Shown here in pieces: positions 7,865-16,507 of a stretch of 64,000 bases of DNA. The notes under the pieces were generated by a model. That model made no database searches and was not told where the DNA came from. It worked only from the letters and a program-made list of their open reading frames with translations. The stretch is from Haloarcula amylovorans (GTDB taxonomy: Archaea > Halobacteriota > Halobacteria > Halobacteriales > Haloarculaceae), in contig NZ_SRIF01000002.1 of the NCBI RefSeq assembly GCF_004681185.1, forward strand, positions 372,001 through 436,000, written 5' to 3'. Both the position numbers and the translations under genes were made by a program. Within the stretch, counting starts at the first letter, position 1. Every line of letters begins with the position of its first letter.

Positions 7865-9427
7865 TTAGTTATCGGGGTAGCTGTTGTCGTGGACGAAGTA
7901 GTCGTCGTTGCCGCTCGGGTTGGTGATCCCGTTGTAGAGGACGCAGTCGTAGATACTCACGTCTTCGGCTTCGTACATCTTGATGGCCTCTTGACCGTTG
8001 TACGCCTCGGCTGTGAGTCCAAGGATGGCCGTATCCTCTGCGTTGTTGATGATCGGGTGGTGTGTCGAACGGTACTCACCGTAGGCGATGATACAGCTGT
8101 CGCCCTCGATGGTGATACAGCGACGGTAGTCGTCACCCGGCTGATCGACCGTGAGGTCGTAGAATCGCGATTCGTCGCGCTCACAGCGGATGGCGTGACT
8201 GCCGCCGTATCCGCCGCTAGCGTCGCCGGTGATCGTGACGTCCTCGACGAGGACCGGTACGTCGTCGTCGTTCGAGGCCTTGATGTCGATTGCGGCCCCA
8301 CCGGAGCGCATCTCGATTTCGGAGTCGAAGATGGTCACCTCGCCCGCCGCCTCGGAGATGGAGATGGCGTCCTCTATGTCGTCGTCGTCGTCGACCATGA
8401 TCGAGGCGCCCTGGATCGTGGTGTTGGTCGCCCCGTTGGTCACTCGAATCGCGTCGCCGGTGACCGATTCCATCCGGACATCGGTGTCGTAAATCCAGAA
8501 GTCGTCGCCCACGTCGAGACGGATGCCGCGCTGGTTGCCGTCCTCGGGGCGCGTCTCGTCGACGATGACCTCGGCGTGTTTGATGTAGCCGAGCGGCCCT
8601 TCGATGCGGATGTTGGCGACGTTGCTGTTCCGGTATGTCCCGCCGTAAACGACGATTTCGCCGTCCTCGCCCGAACTGTACAGGCCGTTGTCGGGGAACC
8701 CACCAAGTTCGCAGTGTTTGAACCAGATGCGGCCCTGGTGGGCCGGGCTGACGATGATGCCTGACGGCCCGCCGCCGTTGACCGCCGCCGGGTAGTGATC
8801 GGTCGACGTGTTGACCGAGTATTTCCCACCTTCGGCCGCGCTACAGTCCTTGACGACGGCGACCGCATCGGAGTCGACGACGTCGAACTGGTACGGCCCC
8901 CACGTGCCAGTGTCGTGTTGTCCCCTGACGTGGACGTTTCTGACGTAGAGGTCGTTACACTGCATCTGGAGCGCTCGGAGTCCCGTGTTCGGCTCCGTGA
9001 AGTCGAAGTCGAAGCCCTGGACGCGCGCCCAATCACCGGGGTTGTACGACGCCCCGAGTTTGAACAGGCGAGCCGGCCCGTCGAACTCGTCGGCCTGTGC
9101 GGGCCTGATCGTCGCGTCGTCGCCGAACATGGCGAACGATTCGAAGCCCGTATGCCGGAGTTGCTCGTCCATCAGGTACTCGCCCGGCGGGAAGTAAAGC
9201 GCTATCTCGTCTTCCCCGTGGACGAGTTCTTCTAGAACGTCTGTAATGGATTCACTGCCGTCGTTCGCTGCACCAGCATCGACCACGTTGATCGGGTCGT
9301 ACTGCTCGTGATAAGCTGAGGCAGTCCCGCTCGTCGCTGCCGCTCCCACCGTGGCACCGACCCCTGCGAGGAACGTCCGTCGACCAATACTGCTGTTACC
9401 GCCGCGGCCTCCCTTCGGATTATTCAT
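7865..9427 (-). CDS. Tat-exported right-handed beta-helix protein
   Basis: This 520-residue secreted protein has a Tat signal (Gly-Arg-Arg-Thr-Phe-Leu near 15-20, then an Ala/Gly/Thr-rich core ending near Ala-Ser-Ala). The body begins with a pectate-lyase-like entry segment (Asp-Ala-Gly-Ala-Ala-Asn-Asp-Gly followed by Tyr-Phe-Pro-Pro-Gly-Glu-Tyr). Many short beta-strand coils follow with Asn, Gly and Asp turns. The entry motif is typical of phage-tailspike and polygalacturonase-like beta-helices acting on polysaccharides. A low-complexity Asp run (Met-Val-Asp-Asp-Asp-Asp-Asp) lies mid-protein. It shares signal and fold class with the gene at 1514-2890 but is not a close copy. A polysaccharide-processing or structural surface role is inferred from fold and neighbours. 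Confidence 0.83.
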   Translation of the reverse strand: MNNPKGGRGGNSSIGRRTFLAGVGATVGAAATSGTASAYHEQYDPINVVDAGAANDGSESITDVLEELVHGEDEIALYFPPGEYLMDEQLRHTGFESFAMFGDDATIRPAQADEFDGPARLFKLGASYNPGDWARVQGFDFDFTEPNTGLRALQMQCNDLYVRNVHVRGQHDTGTWGPYQFDVVDSDAVAVVKDCSAAEGGKYSVNTSTDHYPAAVNGGGPSGIIVSPAHQGRIWFKHCELGGFPDNGLYSSGEDGEIVVYGGTYRNSNVANIRIEGPLGYIKHAEVIVDETRPEDGNQRGIRLDVGDDFWIYDTDVRMESVTGDAIRVTNGATNTTIQGASIMVDDDDDIEDAISISEAAGEVTIFDSEIEMRSGGAAIDIKASNDDDVPVLVEDVTITGDASGGYGGSHAIRCERDESRFYDLTVDQPGDDYRRCITIEGDSCIIAYGEYRSTHHPIINNAEDTAILGLTAEAYNGQEAIKMYEAEDVSIYDCVLYNGITNPSGNDDYFVHDNSYPDN

Positions 9428-9730
9428 CCTACCCTCTACGGAAATCCGGCTATTGTTAAATGCTCCGACTTTCCTTCGGTTAATTAATCAAGAAATATTC
9501 GTCTGTTCTATTTTTACGTACCAGATGAAAGTATCTCTTTCAAATACACTTGATACATACGTTGGAAAATACACTACATTCCGTGCCTAGTCCCGAGAGG
9601 GAGAACTGGGCGCGCAGTCACGTGTTATGCAGCATCGAATGTCTGTCTAAGCGGGAGTTCGAACGAACGGCGATTGAGCGCTCCCGTGCCAATTATTATC
9701 ATGCATCTGTTGAGAATACACATACAGGGG
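9428..9730. other. Intergenic region with orphan TATA-like box
   Basis: No credible gene lies here. The first 140 bases next to the beta-helix gene are unusually AT-rich (TTAATTAATCAAGAAATATT near 9480) and probably contain that gene's promoter. A perfect AATTATTATC lies at 9691-9700, nearly 270 bases from the beta-helix start on the minus strand. It is either the promoter of a long-leader transcript or non-functional. Confidence 0.5.
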
Positions 9731-10552
9731 TCACCCTATCTCTCTCGCGGGCGATCCGGCGACAGTCGTTTCGCGCGCGACATCGTCGAGCACCGCTGCG
9801 TTCATCGCCAACTCGGCATCGTCTCCGACGGTCACGTCGGTCGCGACCGAGACGTGTGGGTGGACTGTGACCCGGTCACCCACGACGGCACCGCCCGCGA
9901 ACCCACAGCCGAACGCGACGGTGGTGTCCTCGCCGATATGGACGTGGTGTGCGATGTGGACTTGCCCGCTGACTTTCGCCCCTTCGTGAAGGACGGTCTC
10001 TTCGAAGACGGCTCGGTTGATGGTACAGTTCTCGCCGATCTCGACGCCGTCCTCGATGCGAACGGTTCCCTGATGGGGGAGGCGATGGAGCGTTTCCTCG
10101 TCGTCGCGGACGAACCCGAACCCGGGACCGCCGATACGGGTCCCGGTCCGGATCGTACAGCCGTCGCCGATGGTGACACAGTCCGCGATGTACGCGTGCG
10201 GACCGACAGTGCAGTTCTCGCCGATGGTCGCACCGTCCTCGACGACGGCGGTCGGGTGGACCCCGGTCGCTGCGCCGCTGCCGAAGAACGCCTCGACGGC
10301 CTCGGCGAAGGCCAGCTTCGGGTTCTCGGCGTGGATGAGGGTCTTCCCGGCCGCGCCAGTGACTGACGGTGGGCAGATTACTGCCCCCGCCGCCGAGTCC
10401 GCGAGGGGCGCGGCCTCGTCGTAGACCGAGAACGCGAGGTCGGTCTTTCCCGCGCGATCCAACGAGTCGACGCCGGTGACCTCCGTAGTCGACCCCGCGT
10501 GTTCGAGGTCGAGTTCCGCAGCGATCTCCGTCGTCGAGTGAGCCGTCGTCAT
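9731..10552 (-). CDS. LpxD-like UDP-sugar N-acyltransferase
   Basis: The start is taken at 10552 (Met-Thr-Thr-Ala-His-Ser-Thr-Thr-Glu-Ile), where homology to the LpxD N-terminal domain begins. Residues 6-90 match the uridine-binding domain (Thr-Glu-Val-Thr-Gly-Val-Asp-Ser-Leu, Asp-Leu-Ala-Phe-Ser, Ala-Gly-Ala-Val-Ile-Cys-Pro, Asn-Pro-Lys-Leu-Ala-Phe). Residues 98-270 form a left-handed beta-helix of hexapeptide repeats. It contains Gly-Pro-Gly-Phe-Gly-Phe (142-147) and His-Ile-Ala-His-His-Val, whose His202 corresponds to the catalytic His of LpxD. In bacteria LpxD acylates UDP-glucosamine in lipid A synthesis. Archaea lack lipid A, so here it probably acylates or acetylates an amino-sugar nucleotide for surface glycan. 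It lacks the C-terminal helices of the roughly 340-residue bacterial enzyme. Confidence 0.85.
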   Translation of the reverse strand: MTTAHSTTEIAAELDLEHAGSTTEVTGVDSLDRAGKTDLAFSVYDEAAPLADSAAGAVICPPSVTGAAGKTLIHAENPKLAFAEAVEAFFGSGAATGVHPTAVVEDGATIGENCTVGPHAYIADCVTIGDGCTIRTGTRIGGPGFGFVRDDEETLHRLPHQGTVRIEDGVEIGENCTINRAVFEETVLHEGAKVSGQVHIAHHVHIGEDTTVAFGCGFAGGAVVGDRVTVHPHVSVATDVTVGDDAELAMNAAVLDDVARETTVAGSPAREIG

Positions 10553-10755
10553 CTTCGGTGGTAAATCGTCACCCGGCCTCCTTACTATGGGTTCGGTAAG
10601 TCCCGGCTCGGCGTTCGTTAAACGAGCGCGAAACCACGGCACAAACGCGACTATTAGCGGCCAAAACAGCGTTCTCGGCGAAACAGTCGTCCACATTGGT
10701 GGTATCGGCACCAGGCCGGATCCGAATGCGGTCTCCCGCTGTGCTTACTCGATAC

Positions 10756-10763
10756 ATAATAAC
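10756..10763 (+). promoter_or_regulatory. TATA-like box upstream of GT2 gene
   Basis: ATAATAAC lies about 90 bases before the ATG at 10849. It is the same AT-rich element that recurs before many genes here. If it is used, the GT2 mRNA has a leader of around 60 bases. Confidence 0.35.
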
Positions 10764-10848
10764 GGCCCTCTGTCTCCAGAGAACAGACGAGATGGACGTG
10801 ACGAAATCCCGGACAGAGAGACGCTCGATACGACGCCCGACATAAGCC

Positions 10849-11853
10849 ATGTACCAAGGAAAGACAATCGCCGCCGTCGTTCCGGCGTACAACGAGGAGG
10901 GCCTCATCGGCGAGGTCATCGACACGCTGCCGGAGTACGTCGATCAGACCTACATCGTCGACGACGGTTCGTCCGACGGGACGTGGGCGGAGATTCAAGA
11001 ACACGTGGAACAGGCAAACGACCACGCAGTCGATTCCCCGTCGATGACCGACGGCGGCGTCGCGGCGGACCGCCGCGTCGTCCCGATTCAACACGAGGAG
11101 AACACCGGCGTCGGCGGTGCCATCAAGACCGGCTATAAACGCGCGCTCGACAACGAGATGGATGTGACCGTCGTCATCTCCGGCGACGGGCAGACCGAAC
11201 CCGACATCGTCCAGCGCATCCTCGAACCTGTCGCGGACGGGAGGGCCGACTACTCGAAGGGGAATCGACTGCTCGATCGGGACCGTAGCGACATGCCCGC
11301 CTTCCGGCAACTGGGCAACTTCATGCTGTCGTTCCTCTCGAAGGTGGCCAGCGGCTACTGGAGCGTGATGGACCCCCAGAACGGGTCGACAGCTATCTCC
11401 CTAGAGGCGCTCGAACAGTTGGACCTCGACGAACTGTACGACGGCTATGGGTTCGTCAACGACCTACTGGTTCGCCTCAACGCGAACAATATGCGGATCG
11501 CGGACGTGGCCCGGCGCGCAGTGTACAAAGACGAGACGAGCCACATCTCGTATACGTCGTTCATCCCGCAGCTGTCCTTCCTCCTGCTCAAGGGGTTCCT
11601 CTGGCGGCTCCGCTCGAAGTACCTCGTCAAGGACTTCCACCCGCTCGCGTTCCTCTACTACCTGGGCGCGTTCGCCGTCGGCACCGGCGGTCTCTTGCTT
11701 CTGGGCCGAGCGAGTGACACGGGCGAGGGCGCGGGCGTCGGCGAGTCGCTCGTCCTCGGCGTGTTGGGGATCCTGTGCCTGGTCATGGCGATGATCTTCG
11801 ACCGCGAGGAGAACCGAAACCTGCAGATTCGGGAGGACGGCCGTGACGCCTGA
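10849..11853 (+). CDS. Family 2 glycosyltransferase, dolichol-phosphate-sugar synthase type
   Basis: The 334-residue protein opens with the GT2 nucleotide-binding strand (Val-Val-Pro-Ala-Tyr-Asn-Glu-Glu), continues with Val-Asp-Asp-Gly-Ser-Ser-Asp-Gly-Thr and Asn-Thr-Gly-Val-Gly-Gly-Ala, and has a metal-binding Ser-Gly-Asp-Gly-Gln near 111-115. Two TM helices close the protein (about 265-285 and 300-320), as in membrane-anchored dolichol-phosphate-glucose or -mannose synthases. A 25-residue acidic insertion sits between the second and third strands. It likely loads a sugar onto dolichyl phosphate for surface glycan or N-glycan assembly. The next gene starts inside its 3' end (11-base overlap), which links it to the deacetylase-like protein. 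Confidence 0.88.
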   Translation: MYQGKTIAAVVPAYNEEGLIGEVIDTLPEYVDQTYIVDDGSSDGTWAEIQEHVEQANDHAVDSPSMTDGGVAADRRVVPIQHEENTGVGGAIKTGYKRALDNEMDVTVVISGDGQTEPDIVQRILEPVADGRADYSKGNRLLDRDRSDMPAFRQLGNFMLSFLSKVASGYWSVMDPQNGSTAISLEALEQLDLDELYDGYGFVNDLLVRLNANNMRIADVARRAVYKDETSHISYTSFIPQLSFLLLKGFLWRLRSKYLVKDFHPLAFLYYLGAFAVGTGGLLLLGRASDTGEGAGVGESLVLGVLGILCLVMAMIFDREENRNLQIREDGRDA

Positions 11854-12604
11854 TCTGACCGACGGCGGTGAACGCTCACCGGATGCCCGATCCGACGAGA
11901 TGAACTTCTCTTTCGAGTGGTACGAGGCGTTCGTCCGCGATGTCGACGCTGCCGGCTACGAGTTTGGCCGGTACGGCGACCCGGTCGAACCCGGGACGGC
12001 GTTGTTGCGCCACGACGTGGACCTCTCGCCGGAGCGCGCCCTGCGGATGGCGAAGATCGAGGACGAACAGGACGTCCACAGCACGTACTTCTTCCTCGTC
12101 TCCTCGCCGGTGTACAACGTCCTCAACGAGGACACCCGCGAGGTGCTGGCAGCGATTCAGGACCTCGGCCACGACGTGGGGCTGCACTTCAGTACCCACC
12201 AGTACTGGTCGCCCGAGGACGTGCCCGAGACGGACGACCCCATCGCCGAGCGGGTCGCACAGGAGTGGGACATCCTCTCGACGGTCGCCGACCCAATCGA
12301 GACGGTGTCCTTCCACATCCCGCCCGACCGGGTCCTCCGCCACGAGTTCGACGGCTTCCCCAGTACGTACGAACCCCGGTTCTTCTCGGAGATTGGCTAC
12401 TGCGGCGATTCGAGCCAGCGTTGGCGTTCGGACCCGCCCGAAGTCGACCAGTTCGACAGTAAGATGCAGATACTCACTCACCCCGGCCTCTGGGGCGAAG
12501 ACGACGACTCCTTCGAGGCGCGGGTCCGCGAGGGCGTCGCCGAGATGCGCGAACGAACCAGCGACTACGCCGAGGGCCGATACGTCCTCCAGAAGTTCGG
12601 GTGA
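11843..12604 (+). CDS. Polysaccharide-deacetylase-like protein
   Basis: The GTG at 11843 overlaps the GT2 stop and gives 253 residues; an ATG at 11900 (Met-Asn-Phe-Ser-Phe) is an alternative. The core begins with Leu-Leu-Arg-His-Asp-Val-Asp-Leu-Ser-Pro-Glu-Arg-Ala, a variant of the first carbohydrate-esterase-4 motif. Ser-Thr-Tyr-Phe-Phe and His-Asp-Val-Gly-Leu-His-Phe-Ser-Thr-His supply the second motif with metal-binding His residues. No signal peptide or TM helix is present, so it acts in the cytoplasm, perhaps on lipid- or nucleotide-linked sugars. Such Arg-His-Asp-Val-Asp proteins often accompany glycosyltransferases in surface loci. The family call is good and the substrate is unknown. 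Confidence 0.8.
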   Translation: MTPDLTDGGERSPDARSDEMNFSFEWYEAFVRDVDAAGYEFGRYGDPVEPGTALLRHDVDLSPERALRMAKIEDEQDVHSTYFFLVSSPVYNVLNEDTREVLAAIQDLGHDVGLHFSTHQYWSPEDVPETDDPIAERVAQEWDILSTVADPIETVSFHIPPDRVLRHEFDGFPSTYEPRFFSEIGYCGDSSQRWRSDPPEVDQFDSKMQILTHPGLWGEDDDSFEARVREGVAEMRERTSDYAEGRYVLQKFG

Positions 12605-12788
12605 GCACGATTTCGTTCCCAGTTTCGTTCTACAGCGACCGTTCTGGTGCTATCATGTCCATAGACGGCGTTTAGGTGGCCGATTATAATGGGACTGCCC
12701 GATGTGGACGGGAATACGAACCAGCCGTCCGCGACCGACGGCGCTCTCACCGCATGACACGATACCGCATACCGACTCCGTAGCTACA

Positions 12789-14753
12789 ATGAGCCCCAAC
12801 ACGACAGACTCTAGATGGTTCGACTTCAGGCTAGACGTCGCCGCCGCAGTCATCGGCCTGATACTCGGCCTGTTGATGGTACCGCTTCGCTTCCTCGCTT
12901 CGCAGGTGTATATCGAGACGATCCCCATCGTCCTCGCACTCGCGTGCCTGCTGTATCTGATTAGCGTCCGCGTCTCGAACACGGCTGACTTCCCGACCCT
13001 GACCCCCACTTTGACGCGATTACTCCCGTCGGTCGCGTTCCTCGGGATGGCCGCGATGGTCGTCGTTGCCGTCCATCAGTCGCGCTCGCTACTGTTTCAT
13101 TATCTTGCTGTCTGGACCGGGATGGTCGTCCTCGCGCAGGTGGTATTCGCCGACGAACGTGACTACCACGTCAGCCTCCTCCTGGCACAGGTCCTCGTTT
13201 TCGGCTTGGTCGTCCGCCTCGCGGGCGCGTTCACCGCACCCGGTTACGTCGGCATCGATATCTGGACCCACGCCGGCAACTGGTCGCCTGCTATCAAGGA
13301 GGCGAACTCTCTGGCTCCGATAAACACGAAGAAGTACTACGCGTCGCCGCTATATCACCTCCTCGTCGCCGTGGGGAGCCAACTGCTCGGGGTCACGATT
13401 CGCCAGTCGCTGATTCTCACTGTCGGGATTCCCATCGCGCTGTCGACAATTCTCGTCTACGCGACGGCGAACGTCTTAGTCGAACAGCGATGGGCAGTCT
13501 TCGCTGCCGCCATCTACACACTGAGCGGCAACGTCATCGAGTGGGGCATCCACCTGATTCCGACGGGACTGGGACTGGTGTTCTACATCGCCATCATCTA
13601 CGCGCTGACCCGAATCATGTCAACGTCGTATAACATCCGGGATTTCCTGCTGGTCGTCGTCTTCAGCGTCGCCGTCATCCTCACGCACCAGATTTCCTCG
13701 TTCATCATGCTGATATTCGTCGGCGCGGGGCTGGTCGCGAAGGTGCTGCTCTCGACTGGGTTGCTTCGCCCAGTGCGGACGGCGGGGCTCGGCGAGCAGG
13801 TCCGCGATACGACTAACCTCACGGGGCTGCTCGTCTTCGACCTCGGCCTGATAACGTTCATGTGGTCGCTGACGCCGTACCGGGGGTCGTCGTTCCTCGA
13901 AACCATGCTCAGTTTCTTCGCCAACACGCTACAGGAGTCGGCGGGCTTTCTCAACCTCGCGGGCGGGTCCGGCGGGAGCGCCAACAGCGCCGCGATCACC
14001 GCGGGACCGACGGTGATGGAGAAGTTCATCGGCTATCTCGACGCCATGGGCTTGCTGCTGTTGCTGTTGATAACCATCGCCGGGAGCCTCTACGTCCTGC
14101 ACCGTCGGCGCACCTCGCAGGTGACGGTCGCCAGCATCATCGCCATCGTCGTGATGCTCGTGTTCATCTTCGGGTTCCCGCTGTTCGGTATCCGAACTTT
14201 CGTCCCCGGCCGCTGGCTTGCCTTTGTCACCGTCCCGATGGCCATCGTCGGCGCGATCGGCGTGGCGTACCTTGCCAGTGAGTCCCCGAAGGGAGTCGCG
14301 GTCGCCCTCCTATTGGTGTTCACGCTCGTCTATCCGCCGGTCACGATGCTCTCGAGCCAGGGGACCCTCGACGATCCCGCCTTCGACGGTGTCCAGACCC
14401 GCTACAGCTACACCGAGAACGAACTCGATGCCGTCCGGACCATCGCCAACACCACTAATACGTCACAGGAGTCGTCCGCCCCGAACGATCGACTCACGAC
14501 CGACCACCCCTACGGGACGGTGTTCGAACGGGCCTGGGAGGTGAACGCGGAGCCGGTGGTCATCGACAACGGCTCGACGACGAACGAGACCGTCGTCTAC
14601 CGCGAGTACGCCCAGTCCGGTGCCGAGTACTATCAGAACGGGCAGGGCAAGCCGTTCCAGCCCAAGGTGCAACAAGAGGATCTCTGTCGCGGCTACAGCG
14701 TCGTCTACGACAACGGCGACGTGGCGGTCTGTGAGCGCTCTGTGAGTTCGTAG
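12789..14753 (+). CDS. Large multi-spanning membrane protein, GT-C-like
   Basis: The start is put at 12789 (Met-Ser-Pro-Asn-Thr-Thr), giving 654 residues; the 29 residues in frame upstream look non-coding. About 12-14 TM helices fill the first 560 residues, followed by a roughly 95-residue hydrophilic C-terminal domain. The first long extracytoplasmic loop carries Gly-Ile-Asp-Ile-Trp-Thr-His, which recalls the acidic Asp-x-Asp-like motif of the first loop in GT-C transferases using lipid-phosphate sugars. This suggests it takes the dolichol-phosphate sugar made by the GT2 at 10849 and transfers it outside the membrane. No family name can be assigned with certainty. It lies between the GT2/deacetylase pair and a GT4. 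Confidence 0.72.
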   Translation: MSPNTTDSRWFDFRLDVAAAVIGLILGLLMVPLRFLASQVYIETIPIVLALACLLYLISVRVSNTADFPTLTPTLTRLLPSVAFLGMAAMVVVAVHQSRSLLFHYLAVWTGMVVLAQVVFADERDYHVSLLLAQVLVFGLVVRLAGAFTAPGYVGIDIWTHAGNWSPAIKEANSLAPINTKKYYASPLYHLLVAVGSQLLGVTIRQSLILTVGIPIALSTILVYATANVLVEQRWAVFAAAIYTLSGNVIEWGIHLIPTGLGLVFYIAIIYALTRIMSTSYNIRDFLLVVVFSVAVILTHQISSFIMLIFVGAGLVAKVLLSTGLLRPVRTAGLGEQVRDTTNLTGLLVFDLGLITFMWSLTPYRGSSFLETMLSFFANTLQESAGFLNLAGGSGGSANSAAITAGPTVMEKFIGYLDAMGLLLLLLITIAGSLYVLHRRRTSQVTVASIIAIVVMLVFIFGFPLFGIRTFVPGRWLAFVTVPMAIVGAIGVAYLASESPKGVAVALLLVFTLVYPPVTMLSSQGTLDDPAFDGVQTRYSYTENELDAVRTIANTTNTSQESSAPNDRLTTDHPYGTVFERAWEVNAEPVVIDNGSTTNETVVYREYAQSGAEYYQNGQGKPFQPKVQQEDLCRGYSVVYDNGDVAVCERSVSS

Positions 14754-15017
14754 CGACATCGGCTATCGCCGAGGGTCGCGCCAGCCGCCACGACCGTGCT
14801 TTTCGCTTCGATCGGCGTCTGCACGCGACGATTCAGACTCGTTCTCGCGTCTGGTCTTCTCACCCGACTGCACAGCAGCGGGACCGTCGGTTCGGCCCAC
14901 TCGACTGCCCGGCGACCGGACTGTTGCTGCCCGTCGCCGAGCGGTCGCGCCGTCGAGACGCGAGATGACGTGCAGATAGCGCTGCAAAAACTCTCACAAA
15001 GAACGGTCGCCGCTCTC

Positions 15018-16319
15018 TCAGTGACTCGCGGTGGCCGGGGTCCGCGACTCGGCGACCTCTTCGTAGAGGTCGAGGAAGGCGTTCTCGACGGTGTTGGGTG
15101 CGAAGCGTTCGAGTTGTTCGGGAATCGCCGCTCGGTGGTGTTCGTAGTTAGCGACGAGGCTATCGAACCCCTCTGCCAGCGCGTTCGGGTTATCGGCTTC
15201 GAAGCGGACGCCCGCGTCGCCGACGATGTAGTCCGTGCTGCCGACGTCGGAGGCCAGTACCGGGGTGTAGGTCCCGAGCGCTTCCAGTAAGACGCGGCCG
15301 AACGGTTCGTCGAGTAGACCGGGATAGACGAACGCGTCGGCGTCCGCATAGAGCGGCGGAACATCGTCGTGGTCGACGTATCCCAGCCAGTCGATGGCGT
15401 GGTCGACGCCCAGTTGCCGTGCCAGTTTGTGCAGTCCTTCCTCGTAGCCGCCCGACCCGGCAACCCGGAGCGTGAGGTCCTCGTGGTTCGAGAGCAGGCG
15501 TGGCATCGCTCGCACGAGGCTCTCCTGTCCCTTGTTCTCTTGGAGTCGGCCGACGTGCAGGAGGGTAATCCCGTCGCTGTCGTCTAACGGCTGGTCCCAC
15601 TCGGGGTGGTAGAACTCGTCGTCGTAGAAGTGCGGGACGACAGTGATGCGCTCTCGGTCGACGCCCATGTTCGCGTAGTCGTCCTTGATGTGTGGCGACA
15701 GCGCCTGGAAGGCGTCGACGTCGTGGATGGCCGTCATCGCGTCGCCGACGTAGTTGACCTTTCCGAGCGAGGAGTACACCGACCGGAGGCTGTTCTCGAC
15801 GCCCTTCCGCCGGTCGATATCGGCGTGGGCGATGCAGTTGATGCATTTCGCGGTGCCGTGGCCGGTACACTTCTCGCCGTCGTAGTAGCGGAAATCGCCC
15901 TTCGGACAGGCCGGCAGGTAGGAGTTGAGCGTCGACAGCGTCGGCACGTCGAGGTCGGCGAGAATCGGGATGAACCCCGGCGAATAGGTGTGAACCATGT
16001 CATGGGAGGCCAACGCGCCCATCTCCTCGCGCATCGCGTCGAGTTTCGTCAGCAAGGGATGGGGCAGCTTCGCGAGGCCGTCGTGCAGGACGTACTCGAC
16101 TCGGTCGCGGGCAGGCAGTCGCTCGGGGTTGGCCTCGGCCTGACTAGCGACGTAGACGGTCAGGTCGTGGTGGTGTGACAACTTCTGGATGAGCAACTCC
16201 GAGGTCCGCGTTGCGCCGACGGCCCCCGTACCGGGACACTCAGCGGGGATAAAGCCGACGTCGAGCGTCGGTCGATCCGGCTGGTCGTCGGAGCCGTCCG
16301 TGACGGCGGTTTCGGTCAT
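15018..16319 (-). CDS. Family 4 glycosyltransferase with four-cysteine loop
   Basis: The start is chosen at 16319 (Met-Thr-Glu-Thr-Ala-Val), 30 bases from a TATA-like box, rather than the longer frame. The 433-residue GT-B protein has the N-terminal glycine-rich loop (Pro-Gly-Thr-Gly-Ala-Val-Gly), a linker with His-Val-Gly-Arg-Leu-Gln-Glu-Asn-Lys-Gly, and a donor site Glu-Pro-Phe-Gly-Arg-Val-Leu-Leu-Glu-Ala matching the GT4 Glu-x7-Glu motif. Cys138, Cys151, Cys159 and Cys162 cluster in the N-terminal domain and could bind a metal or form a structural knuckle. It is unlinked on its strand and diverges from the AlkP-family gene at 16508. Confidence 0.87.
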   Translation of the reverse strand: MTETAVTDGSDDQPDRPTLDVGFIPAECPGTGAVGATRTSELLIQKLSHHHDLTVYVASQAEANPERLPARDRVEYVLHDGLAKLPHPLLTKLDAMREEMGALASHDMVHTYSPGFIPILADLDVPTLSTLNSYLPACPKGDFRYYDGEKCTGHGTAKCINCIAHADIDRRKGVENSLRSVYSSLGKVNYVGDAMTAIHDVDAFQALSPHIKDDYANMGVDRERITVVPHFYDDEFYHPEWDQPLDDSDGITLLHVGRLQENKGQESLVRAMPRLLSNHEDLTLRVAGSGGYEEGLHKLARQLGVDHAIDWLGYVDHDDVPPLYADADAFVYPGLLDEPFGRVLLEALGTYTPVLASDVGSTDYIVGDAGVRFEADNPNALAEGFDSLVANYEHHRAAIPEQLERFAPNTVENAFLDLYEEVAESRTPATASH

Positions 16320-16345
16320 TACTGGGTGTTCGACGTCCGGAGTCG

Positions 16346-16352
16346 TTATTAT
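16346..16352 (-). promoter_or_regulatory. TATA box of the GT4 gene at 16319
   Basis: TTATTAT (ATAATAA on the coding strand) is centred 30 bases before the start codon. That spacing is expected for a leaderless haloarchaeal transcript. Confidence 0.55.
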
Positions 16353-16440
16353 CTGTCTAGTAATGCCGACAGACACATAGAACGGCTTCGGTCGCCGTAT
16401 CTGTCCGAGACATTTGATATCGAAATTCCATTAAGAGCGA

Positions 16441-16500
16441 TATAATAAGGCCCTTCGGACACTACGAGTCAGACACGAATGCCATCACGAGCTGTGGAGG
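16441..16500 (+). promoter_or_regulatory. TATA-like box and Shine-Dalgarno of the AlkP-family gene
   Basis: TATAATA at 16441-16447 lies about 63 bases before the ATG at 16508. A GGAGG at 16496-16500 sits seven bases before that ATG. A leadered transcript with a real Shine-Dalgarno site is less usual in haloarchaea than a leaderless one, and it supports the chosen start. Confidence 0.5.
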
Positions 16501-16507
16501 ATCGCAG

